Shown here: piece after piece, positions 32,743 to 41,306 of the stretch | Numbering within the stretch: position 1 is the stretch's first letter | Layout: the number at the start of each line of letters is the position of its first letter | Origin: Rhodopseudomonas palustris | GTDB lineage: Bacteria > Pseudomonadota > Alphaproteobacteria > Rhizobiales > Xanthobacteraceae | Assembly (NCBI RefSeq): GCF_003031265.1 | Contig: NZ_CP019966.1 | Span: forward strand, 4,278,001 to 4,342,000 | Length of the DNA stretch: 64,000 nt | Reading direction: 5' to 3' | Position numbers and translations under genes: made by a program | The notes under the pieces: generated by a model | Told to the model about the DNA's origin: nothing | The model's database searches: none | What the model saw: the letters and a program-made list of their open reading frames with translations, nothing else

Positions 32743-35409
32743 TTAGCGGAGGAGCTGCAGCACGCCTTGCTGCGACTGGTTGGCCAGCGACAGCGCGGAC
32801 ACCGCGATCGACTGGCGGGTCGTCAGCGCCTGGCTGTTCGCCGCTTCCTCGTTGGTGTCGGCCAGCGTCAGGTTCGACGAACCGGTCTGCAGCACGTTGA
32901 TCAGGCTCTTCGAGAAGTCCTGACGGGCCTGCACGATCGACAGGTTCGAACCGAACGCGGAGGCCTGCGACCGCAGGGCGGTCGAGGCGGTGCTCAACTT
33001 GCTCAGCACCGCGTTGGTGGCGTTGTTGTCGATGAAGTCGACGCCAGAGCTCAGGTTCGACAGGCCGAGGCCGGTCGGGTTGAAGGTGACGCCCTGGATC
33101 GAGATCGTCGACTTGCCGGTTTCGTTGAACACCAGCTTCAGGGTGTCGCCGTTCAGCAGATTGACACCGTTGAACGAAGCGTCCTGAGCCGTGGTCTTGA
33201 TCTGGTCGAGCACGTCGTTGAACTGCTTGACCAGGCCGGCGCGGGTGGTCTGGGCGTTGACGTCGACCACCGGCGCGTTCGGCACCGAGAAGGTCAGGGT
33301 CGAAGCCAGAGTGCCGCCGATCACGCCGCCGTCCGAGCCGCCCAGAGTGTGGGAGGCGTAGTCGTTCGACGCTGCGATCGTCAGCTTGCCGGAGGCGTTG
33401 TCGATCGACGCCGTCAGGTTGTTGGACGCCAGCGCAGCGTTCAGCTGGGCGAGCGACTTGACGGTGCCGTTGGTGCCGTCGCCGAAGGTGACGTTGGTGG
33501 CCGCACCGCCGTTGAAGGAGGTGAAGGTCAGCGTCTTGCCATTCAGGCTGCCGGCCGAAGCGCCACGAGCGGCGGTGAACGAGCTGGAGCTGCCGCTCGG
33601 GCCAGTGAGGCCGAGGGCGGCCAGCGCGTTGCCGGTGCCGGTGATGCTGAGGTCGGAGGCAAGGCCGGTCGACAGCTTCAGCGAGCCGCTCGTGATCGAC
33701 GAGTTGGCGGTGCCGTTGGCGGTCGAGATCGTCGCGCCGGAGACACCCAGCGCAGCGGTGCGGACACCGGTGGCGAGGTCGACAGCCTTCAGGACGTCAT
33801 CGATCGTGCCCTTCTGCAGGTACACGGTCGAATTGCCCTGACCATCGGTCTCGACGTTGCCGGAGATGCCCTGGTGGGTCGAAGAGGCAGTCGGAACAGC
33901 GGCGTTCTTGAAGGTGATGGTCTTGCCGTTCACGTTCAGCGTGGAGCCGTCAGCGATCAGCGTGCCCATCGTGGTGCCGCTGGTGGTGCGCTGCTTGGTG
34001 AGGGTCAGCGGACCCGTACCGGTGGCGCTGCTCAGACCGAGGTTCTTGAACAGATCGGTCCAACCCGTGACGTTGAGGTCGGCGCCAGTCGAGCTGCGGA
34101 TGGTGGTGATACCACCGGTGACGTCCGAAGCAGTCTGGCCGGAGTTGGTGCTGATCGTCGCGACACCCGAGGAGATCGTCGCCGACTTGACGCCGTTCGC
34201 TAGATCGATCGCGGTGAGCAGGTCACCAACGGTCGCGTTGCTGAACTTGGTCTGGTCGCCGAGGTAGATCGTCGAGTTGCCGTTGCCGTCAGTGCCGATA
34301 CGGCCGAGAACGCCGGTGCCCGTCGGGATGTTGTTCCCCTGCGGAGCGTCGGAGGTCTTGAACGTGATCGTCTTGCCGTTGACCGTCAGCTGGGTGCCGT
34401 CAGCGATTGCCGCGGTGGTAAGACCACCATGGGTGTTGAACAGCTGCGTCGTGGCCGAGATGTTGGCCGAGGCGGTCGCAGCCGCGGTGTCGACGGTCTG
34501 CGCGGTCAGGCCGAGCTTGGCCAGCACGGCGCCGCCGGCGTTGTCGGCGATCGTCAGCGGGCTGTTGGTGCCCGAGTGCAGTTCCAGCTTGCCGGCGGTG
34601 ATGGTCGACGAGTGGCCGGTGTTGCCGTTGATATCGTCGATCGTGTTGGCCAGCTTGGTCAGGGTCTGGTCGAGACCGATCGTGTAGTTGCCGTTGCTGT
34701 CCTTGCTGGCTGCACCGGCAGTGGTGAAGGTGATGGTCTTGCCGTTCACCGTGATCGAGTCGCCCGCAGCCGGACCGGTCGCCGTGGTGGTCGAACCGTT
34801 GGTGAGGTCGCTGATCAGGTTGGAGCCGGCCGCGGTGGCGGCGGCGGTACCGACGCTGAGAACGCTGCCGAGAGCAGTGTTGTCGGCGGCGCCGAGGACG
34901 GTGACGGCGGTGCCGGCTGCGATGCTGACGATCGCGCCACCGAGGGTATCAGTGCCGGACGCAGCGGTCGCACCGCCCGCGGTGCCGTCGAAGATCACGT
35001 TGCCGGTGGCAACCGCGTTCGAGTAGCTCTGGGTGCCGCGCAGGTCGTCAGCGGTGGCGCCGGAGATGGTCGCCGACACGTTCGACTTGGTGGCGTAGCC
35101 GGAGGTCGTCTGCAGGGCCTGGTTGGCGATCGACTTGGCGCTGTCCACCAGCTTGTTCAGCGAGGTGATGCCGGTGTTGGCGGCCTGCAGGATCTGCACG
35201 CCATTGCCGATGCCATCGAGGAGGTTGTTGATGTCGCTGGCGCGGCTGTCGAGCGAAGCGGCGGTGAAGAAGTTGGTCGGATTATCGAGCGCCGTGTTCA
35301 CCTTCTTGCCGGACGAGAGGCGGCTTTGGGTGGTGGCGAGCAAGTCAGCCGTGGCCTGGAGCGAAGAAAGATTCTGGCGAACGGCGTTGGATAGAACGAT
35401 ACCGGACAT
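32743..35409 (-). CDS. fliC: flagellin 2 (large, paralogue of flagellin 1)
   Basis: The 888-aa filament subunit is a close paralogue of the flagellin at 14453-17113. The first 100 residues differ at only about eleven positions by eye, and the last 60 are nearly the same (ending QSQQGVLQLLR). The centre has the same four GKTITF-type modules, opening near residues 223, 345, 495 and 624. The ATG at 35409 gives the normal MSGIVLSNAVRQN start; a longer frame to 35466 lacks similarity. AGGAAGG precedes it. Unlike flagellin 1 it has a strong terminator, so it may be the main filament gene. Confidence 0.93.
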   Translation of the reverse strand: MSGIVLSNAVRQNLSSLQATADLLATTQSRLSSGKKVNTALDNPTNFFTAASLDSRASDINNLLDGIGNGVQILQAANTGITSLNKLVDSAKSIANQALQTTSGYATKSNVSATISGATADDLRGTQSYSNAVATGNVIFDGTAGGATAASGTDTLGGAIVSIAAGTAVTVLGAADNTALGSVLSVGTAAATAAGSNLISDLTNGSTTTATGPAAGDSITVNGKTITFTTAGAASKDSNGNYTIGLDQTLTKLANTIDDINGNTGHSSTITAGKLELHSGTNSPLTIADNAGGAVLAKLGLTAQTVDTAAATASANISATTQLFNTHGGLTTAAIADGTQLTVNGKTITFKTSDAPQGNNIPTGTGVLGRIGTDGNGNSTIYLGDQTKFSNATVGDLLTAIDLANGVKSATISSGVATISTNSGQTASDVTGGITTIRSSTGADLNVTGWTDLFKNLGLSSATGTGPLTLTKQRTTSGTTMGTLIADGSTLNVNGKTITFKNAAVPTASSTHQGISGNVETDGQGNSTVYLQKGTIDDVLKAVDLATGVRTAALGVSGATISTANGTANSSITSGSLKLSTGLASDLSITGTGNALAALGLTGPSGSSSSFTAARGASAGSLNGKTLTFTSFNGGAATNVTFGDGTNGTVKSLAQLNAALASNNLTASIDNASGKLTIAASNDYASHTLGGSDGGVIGGTLASTLTFSVPNAPVVDVNAQTTRAGLVKQFNDVLDQIKTTAQDASFNGVNLLNGDTLKLVFNETGKSTISIQGVTFNPTGLGLSNLSSGVDFIDNNATNAVLSKLSTASTALRSQASAFGSNLSIVQARQDFSKSLINVLQTGSSNLTLADTNEEAANSQALTTRQSIAVSALSLANQSQQGVLQLLR

Positions 35410-35716
35410 TGTGATGCTACCTTCCTGGTGTGCAAACGCGATCTTCTTGATCGGTCGCGGAACCATGCCGGCCAGACTCTAAAAATGCGTAAAGGCAGAG
35501 AACCGGGTTTAACGGAAGGAAACGCCCGTAAAATCACTGGTTTGTGCAAGATGACACGGGCGTCGAGATGCGCCGCGCAGCCTCGAAAGACTACGTGGTT
35601 TGCCGGGATCAGTGAGCGTTTAGGAGGACTTGTGCTGCAGCTGCGGCAGCTAATCGGCGCCAAATCGGTCGCCGCGGGGCCGCCGGAGCGGCGGCCCGCC
35701 GTTCAGAGATAATTAA
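35410..35716. other. leader region of flagellin 2, downstream of flgL
   Basis: No supported gene lies in this 307-bp gap. It holds the flagellin 2 leader, an AT-richer segment (35479-35545) with TTTAACGGAAGG, and a 9-bp GC hairpin (35677-35685 with 35689-35697) just after flgL that lacks a U-tract. No convincing sigma-54 element was seen. TTTGCAC in the leader recurs before flagellin 1. Confidence 0.5.
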
Positions 35717-37324
35717 CTAGAGAAACTTGACGAGGCTGAGCTGATAGAGTTGCGACGTGGTTTGATACGATGCCTGCAGCGAGGTTTGCAGCGCCAGGAT
35801 CTTGGTCGCGACCTCGTCGTTATTGATGCCTTCGATCGAGCTCAGCATGGTCTGCGCCAGTGCCTTGCTTTGCGTCTGACGGTTAGCCGTGGCCTTGATC
35901 GAAGCCTGGGCGCCGGCCAATTCCGCCTGCATATTCTGGATCGACTGCTGACCGGGAACCACCGCCAGATTAGCAGCCACACGCTGGTTGAGCGCAGCGA
36001 TCTTGCCGGAACTATAGGGATCGGTGGCAGAGGTGGTCACTGCGGCGAACACCGCCACGGTTTGGAGTTGTTTGCGCAGCGCCTGCTCATCGGCTCGGGC
36101 TCCGTATTGCACCGTGATGGCGTCATCGATCTTGGCCACCGCGGTGCCGCGAGCTGGGTCAGTCGCCGAGTCCGGCTCACCGTTATACCAGAAAATGGTA
36201 TTAGCTTTGGTGCCGGCGACTTGCGCCGTGGCGGCGCCGAACGGCGCGGTACCTGCGACCCGCAGCGGCGGGGTGTTGTTGAAGAAGTCGTCGCCGGCCT
36301 TGATCGCCGAGGCGGCCGCCAGCGGCCCATTGGCCATCTTCTTCACCGCGGCCGTGAGTGCCGTCTGCAGGTTGGCCGCAGTGACCGAGGGAGATGGCGC
36401 GACGGGGGGCACTGCGGTCGGCGTGCCCTGATCGATCGCAAAACAGCCGTCCGGGAGCGGCGTCTTTGACGACGCGGTCAGCGTGATGGTCTCCTGCGTC
36501 CCGTCGGGCATGTCGAAGGTGAACTTCACCGTGTCACCCTCGTTCGGAATGACGCCGTTGAGGTCGATCGACATCGCCTTGGGATTGGGTGCCGCCGGCG
36601 GAGTGGTCGGCGGCGTCTCGGTCGGCTGGGTCACCACCGCGCCGCTGATCGTGGTCGCAACCGCGTTCAGCTTCATGCCGAACGGCGACGGCCCGATCGG
36701 GGTCGGGGTTGCATACGGATTGGCGGCGAAGTCCTCGCCGATCTGGACGGTTGTGACGGTCGCACCGGTCGACACGATCGTCCGGCCCATGCCGTTGGTA
36801 CCGACATCGGCATCGTGGCGTTCGCTGATCACCTGCTTCAGCCCGGCGATCGCCGCGCCGTCACCGTTCATGATCTTGTCGGCGGCGGTCACCGGCGCGG
36901 TGTCGGTGATCCGGCCGCCGAACAGATAGCGGTCGCCGACCTGCGCGTTCAGCATGTCGACCGAGTCGAAGAAGTCGAGCGACGCGGTCTTCTGTCCGGG
37001 GGTCTGGCCGGTGTTGTCCAGCGTCGAGCCGGCGCTCACCGCTGCGCCCTTCACCTCGCTGTTGATCGTCGCCATCCGCTGCAGCGACAGGTTCGCCACG
37101 CTGATGCGGGTGGTGATGTTGGTCATCGTATCGCTGTAGCTGGCGATGTTCGACATCTGCGCCCGCAGGCCGATCGCAAGGCTGCGGCCGGTGCCGTCGC
37201 CGGCATAGGTGTTCGAGATCCGCCCGCTCGAGAGCTGTTGGCTCAGGTTTTCGAGCTGGCTGCGGAGATTGAGGATCCCGGTGCCGATGTAGGAAGTACG
37301 CCCGCTTACGCCGTCGATCGCCAT
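35717..37324 (-). CDS. flgL: flagellar hook-filament junction protein FlgL
   Basis: FlgL joins hook and filament together with FlgK. The 535-aa protein has a flagellin-like N-terminal core (NLRSQLENLSQQLSSGRISN) and C-terminal helix ending TTSQLYQLSLVKFL. The central insertion (about residues 150-440) includes VKFTFDMPDGTQETITLT and is longer than in E. coli FlgL (317 aa), as in many Rhizobiales. Start ATG 37324 gives MAIDGVSGRTSY; an ATG four codons earlier is possible. It follows flgK after 8 bp. Confidence 0.92.
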   Translation of the reverse strand: MAIDGVSGRTSYIGTGILNLRSQLENLSQQLSSGRISNTYAGDGTGRSLAIGLRAQMSNIASYSDTMTNITTRISVANLSLQRMATINSEVKGAAVSAGSTLDNTGQTPGQKTASLDFFDSVDMLNAQVGDRYLFGGRITDTAPVTAADKIMNGDGAAIAGLKQVISERHDADVGTNGMGRTIVSTGATVTTVQIGEDFAANPYATPTPIGPSPFGMKLNAVATTISGAVVTQPTETPPTTPPAAPNPKAMSIDLNGVIPNEGDTVKFTFDMPDGTQETITLTASSKTPLPDGCFAIDQGTPTAVPPVAPSPSVTAANLQTALTAAVKKMANGPLAAASAIKAGDDFFNNTPPLRVAGTAPFGAATAQVAGTKANTIFWYNGEPDSATDPARGTAVAKIDDAITVQYGARADEQALRKQLQTVAVFAAVTTSATDPYSSGKIAALNQRVAANLAVVPGQQSIQNMQAELAGAQASIKATANRQTQSKALAQTMLSSIEGINNDEVATKILALQTSLQASYQTTSQLYQLSLVKFL

Positions 37325-37332
37325 GGCTCGCC

Positions 37333-39204
37333 TCAAATCGCCTGCATCAGGGACTGATACATCTGGTTGATGGTCGACATCACCCGCGCATTCGCCGCGT
37401 AGGCATTCTGCAGCGACAACAGATGCGCCATCTCCTCGTCCATGTTGACGCCGGAGGACGTCGAGAACTTCTGCTGCAGCGTGTTCAGCACCACGTTCTG
37501 GCCCTCAGACAGCTGCTGCGCCGCCGCCGCGTTGGAGCCCTGCTGGCTGACGAACTGCTGCAGATAGCTCAGCAGCGTGCCCTTGTAAGGCGCCGCATCC
37601 GAACCGATGCCGGTCTTTGCCGAATACAGATACTTGCTGGTGTTGAGCTGCTTGACCAGGAAGTCCGGCCGCGTGGTGTCGCCGGCGGCGGTCAGCGGCG
37701 AGGTGGAATACACCACCAGCCGGGAGTTATCCTTGATCAGGTCGGCATTGACCGAGATCCGCTGCGCGTAGCCGGTCATCTGGCTGCCGTAACCGTTAAT
37801 CGCGCCGGTGTAGGCCGCACCATTGTCATTGAACAGCGGCACCGACGCGGTGCCGCCGGTCAACGACGTCTCGGTGCTGGTGACGGAGGCCGCGGTGACC
37901 GTCGAGAAGCCTGCGTTGTTCAGCACCGTGATGTTCGGCGCGGTGCCGCTGAACTGCAGGTTGCGGCTATTGAGTGCCGCATTGAGCTGCGACACCACCG
38001 AGCCGGACAGGCCAGAGAAATCGATCCCGACCGCGTAGTCGTTCGGATCGGCCGTGGCGTTCTGCGGCAGCGGCAGCACCGACGGATCATCGACCCGCAC
38101 CACCGTCACCGTATGCTGCGCACCGGTCAGGGTATCGGTGTACGAGATGTTGACGGTGTTGCCGGTCTTCATCGACGACAGATCGAGACTGAAACCCGCC
38201 TGGGTGCCGGAGGTAACCGCCGTGCCGGCCGTCGTCTTGTCCGACAGCGCGCTCGACAGCGAGGCAGCGAACTGATCGAGCTGGGTCTGAGCCTGCACCA
38301 GTGTCTTGTCGCGCAGTTCGACATAGGCGGCCAGCTTGCCGGATTTCAGCGAGCTGGTCAGATCGGACGAGGAGCCGTTGGCGTAGCCGACCCGGATCGA
38401 GCCGAGATCGCTGATTGCCGTGTTTGGATTCCACACCGTGGTCGGCGAAACCGTGCCCTGCGCATTGAAGCTCAGCGTCGCCGCCTCCATGCCGACGAGC
38501 TGCACGCCGGATCCGGTGAACACCGTCACCTGATTGGCGCCGTTGGTGACGACACGAATGTCCATCAGTTGCGACAGCTGATTGATCGCCTGATCGCGCT
38601 GATCGAGCATCGCCGAGGTCGCCGCATCGGTCGATGTGCCGCCGAGCGGATTGGCCTGGATGTGGGTGTTGATGTTGGCGATCTGCTGCATCAAGTTGTT
38701 CGCGGTGGTTACCGCGTCGGCGATGCCGGTCTCGCAACCGGCGCGCAGCGTTTGGATGCCGTTGGACGTCGAATTCAGATTGCTCGAAATCGCCTGCGCG
38801 GCGTTTAGCACGGCAATCCGCGCAGAGGTGCTGTCCGGACTGGTCGCAAGCGCCTGCAGCGCGGTGGTGAGGCCGTTATAGGAATCTTCGAGCGTACCGG
38901 TGGAGTTCGGATCGCCGAACAGCCCCTGCAGCTGCTTCAGGAAGTCCGATCGCAGCGACGCGTAGGCGCCTCCTGAGGTCTCGGTTCGAAGCTGCGCCAG
39001 GATGTAGTCGTCGAGCTGACGGTCGACGCCGACGACCTTGACACTGGTTCCGGTCTCCCCCGCATTCACCGCCGACTGGTTGACCGTCTTGCGGACATAG
39101 CCGGGCGTCTCGGCGTTGGCGACGTTGGATGACACCAGCGACATCGTCGCCTGGTTCACCCGAAGGCCGGCCATTGCAATTGCGAGTGCGTCTCCGAGAC
39201 TCAT
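37333..39204 (-). CDS. flgK: flagellar hook-associated protein 1 FlgK
   Basis: FlgK is the first junction protein placed on the finished hook. The 623-aa length is typical for alphaproteobacteria. It begins MSLGDALAIAMAGLRVNQAT, followed by SSNVANAETPGYVRK, the rod/hook-family signature, and it ends with the FlgK helix EMAHLLSLQNAYAANARVM. It lies 38 bp after flgE and 8 bp before flgL. FlgN/FlbY at 12.3 kb is its probable export chaperone. Confidence 0.95.
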   Translation of the reverse strand: MSLGDALAIAMAGLRVNQATMSLVSSNVANAETPGYVRKTVNQSAVNAGETGTSVKVVGVDRQLDDYILAQLRTETSGGAYASLRSDFLKQLQGLFGDPNSTGTLEDSYNGLTTALQALATSPDSTSARIAVLNAAQAISSNLNSTSNGIQTLRAGCETGIADAVTTANNLMQQIANINTHIQANPLGGTSTDAATSAMLDQRDQAINQLSQLMDIRVVTNGANQVTVFTGSGVQLVGMEAATLSFNAQGTVSPTTVWNPNTAISDLGSIRVGYANGSSSDLTSSLKSGKLAAYVELRDKTLVQAQTQLDQFAASLSSALSDKTTAGTAVTSGTQAGFSLDLSSMKTGNTVNISYTDTLTGAQHTVTVVRVDDPSVLPLPQNATADPNDYAVGIDFSGLSGSVVSQLNAALNSRNLQFSGTAPNITVLNNAGFSTVTAASVTSTETSLTGGTASVPLFNDNGAAYTGAINGYGSQMTGYAQRISVNADLIKDNSRLVVYSTSPLTAAGDTTRPDFLVKQLNTSKYLYSAKTGIGSDAAPYKGTLLSYLQQFVSQQGSNAAAAQQLSEGQNVVLNTLQQKFSTSSGVNMDEEMAHLLSLQNAYAANARVMSTINQMYQSLMQAI

Positions 39205-39242
39205 GACTACCTACCCGGGGTTTGGAGGGCGGACCGCACCGC

Positions 39243-41039
39243 CTAGCGCATCACGTTGAGCAGATCCTGCACCATGGTGTTGGCCGTGGTGATCACCTTG
39301 GTGTTCGCCGAGTAAGCCTGCTGCGTGACGATCAGCTTGGTGAATTCGTCGGCGATGTCGGTGTTCGACGATTCGAGCGATGAGCCCGACACCGAGCCGC
39401 CCTTGCCGTACAGAGGCTGGCCGGATTCATTGGTGATCTCGAATGCGCCGCCATCGGTGCGCTTGAGGAAGTTCGCACCGTTGAAGGTCGCGACCGACAC
39501 TTCGGCGAGGTCGATATTGCGGCCGTTGGAATAGGCACCGACCACGCGGCCGTCGTTGCTGACCGACACGCTGACGAGCTGGCCGGCCGAGTAGCCGTCC
39601 TGCTGCAGCTGGTTGACCTGAACGTTGCCGTTGGTGTCGGAAAACTGCGTCAGACCGCCGGTGCCGAACGCCATCGTCACGTCGCCCAGCGACACGCCCG
39701 AAACCGTCAGACCGGTCAGCGTGATCTGGCCGATCACCGGGCTCATCTGGCCGTTGGAGGCAAAGGTGAAGTTGGTGTTGACGTTCTGCCACGCGGTCTG
39801 CGTGCCGGTGGCGTTCGGATTGACCTGATAGAACAGGTTCCAGACGTCGGTGTGGCCGGTGCCAAGGGTGGCGGAGTCGACCTTGGCCCAACGGAACTGC
39901 ACGTTCACTGGCGCGCCGTTGCCGTCGTAGGCAGTGGTGGAGCCGCCCGAGACCGACTCGTCGAGGAACGTCTGGTTGTCGACGCCGGTCACCTTGCCGG
40001 TACCGACCGAACCACCACCGTTGCGGACCACATTGACGGGGCTGGTGAGACCGAGCGAGGCGAACGCCGCAGCGCCGGACGTCATGGCCAGATCGCTGGC
40101 GACGCCGGTGTGCAGCACCACCGCACCCGAAGTCACAGTCGACGCCGCACCGCCGGCCGAGATCGCGTCGATCTTGCTCAACAGGTTAGCGATCGTGGAG
40201 TCGATCGGGATGTTGGTCGCGTCGTCCGTGCCGCCTGCAGCGGTGAAGGTAATGGTGGTGCCGTTGACCGTGATGGTGTTGCCCACTGCGAAGTCGACGC
40301 CGATCGAGTCGCTGCCGGCGACGCCGCTCAGCTTGGTCGCGCCGGTGATCGGGACACCCTGCTTGTTGTTGATCTGCAGGCCGGTCTTGGTGTTGTCGCT
40401 GAACGGGGGCGGAGTCGTACCGAGGACCTGCGGGTTGGTGGCGAAGTCGGCGGCGCGCAGCAGTTCCGAGCCAGGGATCGACTTGTCGTGCTTAGTGGTC
40501 AGCGGATAGGAGGCCAGGTTCGCGCGGTAGCTGATCTTGGTGGTGGCCTGCGAGGGCAGGAAGTCGTTCTGGAACTTCAGGACGCCCGGGCTGCCGCCGA
40601 CCGGGTTGCCGGTGGTCGGGTCGATCTTAACGCCTTCCAGATAGTAGCCGGCGCCGTTCACCAGATAGCCGTTCTTGTCGAGCGAGAAGTCGCCGCGGCG
40701 GGTGAAGTTATCGACGCCGGGGAAGATCGGGTTGTTGTCGCTGAACGAGCTCGGCTTCTGCACCACGAAGAAGCCTTCGCCGTTGATCGCCATGTAGGTC
40801 GACACCGAGGCGGACTGCACCGAACCCTGCGTGGTGTTGGTCAGGCGCGATCCTGCAGTCACCGAGCCGGCGAGCTGCTGGTTGTTGCCGGCCTGCGGGA
40901 TCAGGTCGAGGAACGAGGTGTCGATGCGCTTGAATGCCGTGGTCTGCGAGTTGGCGATGTTTCCGGAGATGTTCTCCAGCGCATAGGAGTTGGAGCGCAG
41001 GCCCGCGACCGACGTGGTGAGAGCGCCGAAAATACCCAT
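39243..41039 (-). CDS. flgE: flagellar hook protein FlgE
   Basis: FlgE builds the curved hook that joins rod and filament. The 598-aa protein starts MGIFGALTTSVAGLRSN and carries ISGNIANSQTTAFKR (about residues 24-38) plus the C-terminal hook helix with FTKLIVTQQAYSANTKV. It is longer than the E. coli protein (402 aa). Part of the excess is a module near residues 250-345 (NTITVNGTTITFTAAGG ... SKIDAIS ... VVLHTGVASDL) like the repeated modules of the two flagellins. A consensus sigma-54 promoter lies 67 bp upstream. First gene of flgE-flgK-flgL. Confidence 0.95.
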   Translation of the reverse strand: MGIFGALTTSVAGLRSNSYALENISGNIANSQTTAFKRIDTSFLDLIPQAGNNQQLAGSVTAGSRLTNTTQGSVQSASVSTYMAINGEGFFVVQKPSSFSDNNPIFPGVDNFTRRGDFSLDKNGYLVNGAGYYLEGVKIDPTTGNPVGGSPGVLKFQNDFLPSQATTKISYRANLASYPLTTKHDKSIPGSELLRAADFATNPQVLGTTPPPFSDNTKTGLQINNKQGVPITGATKLSGVAGSDSIGVDFAVGNTITVNGTTITFTAAGGTDDATNIPIDSTIANLLSKIDAISAGGAASTVTSGAVVLHTGVASDLAMTSGAAAFASLGLTSPVNVVRNGGGSVGTGKVTGVDNQTFLDESVSGGSTTAYDGNGAPVNVQFRWAKVDSATLGTGHTDVWNLFYQVNPNATGTQTAWQNVNTNFTFASNGQMSPVIGQITLTGLTVSGVSLGDVTMAFGTGGLTQFSDTNGNVQVNQLQQDGYSAGQLVSVSVSNDGRVVGAYSNGRNIDLAEVSVATFNGANFLKRTDGGAFEITNESGQPLYGKGGSVSGSSLESSNTDIADEFTKLIVTQQAYSANTKVITTANTMVQDLLNVMR

Positions 41040-41105
41040 TACTGACTTCTCCCGATGCGGCCGCCCCGTGGCGGCTGTTGACAGCAAGATCCAATGAGGC
41101 TTCCC

Positions 41106-41120
41106 GCAAGCCTCGTGCCA
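41106..41120 (-). promoter_or_regulatory. sigma-54 promoter of flgE-flgK-flgL
   Basis: Read on the minus strand, TGGCACGAGGCTTGC is an exact match to the sigma-54 consensus TGGCACG-N4-TTGC, with GG-N10-GC spacing. It lies 67 bp upstream of the flgE start. It also faces away from the sensor-kinase gene, which must use another promoter. Confidence 0.82.
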
Positions 41121-41306
41121 ACGAACAAAACAAAGCCATTTCAAAGAGTTGTAGATTAGCAACGGGACCTGAGGCCGGGGCGGTTTTGCCGGGTCGGGCA
41201 ACTATTGCCGAGACCATTTGGCGAAAGGGGCCCCTCTGACGGCGGGAACCAAACCCAAGCCAGCGCGTTGCGAACCGGGACAGCGAGGGGTTGATCGGGG
41301 GATCAC

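Noticed and set aside
32539..34203. A 554-codon plus-strand frame opposite flagellin 2
   Set aside because: A Gly/Arg/Val-rich shadow produced by the repetitive flagellin codons.
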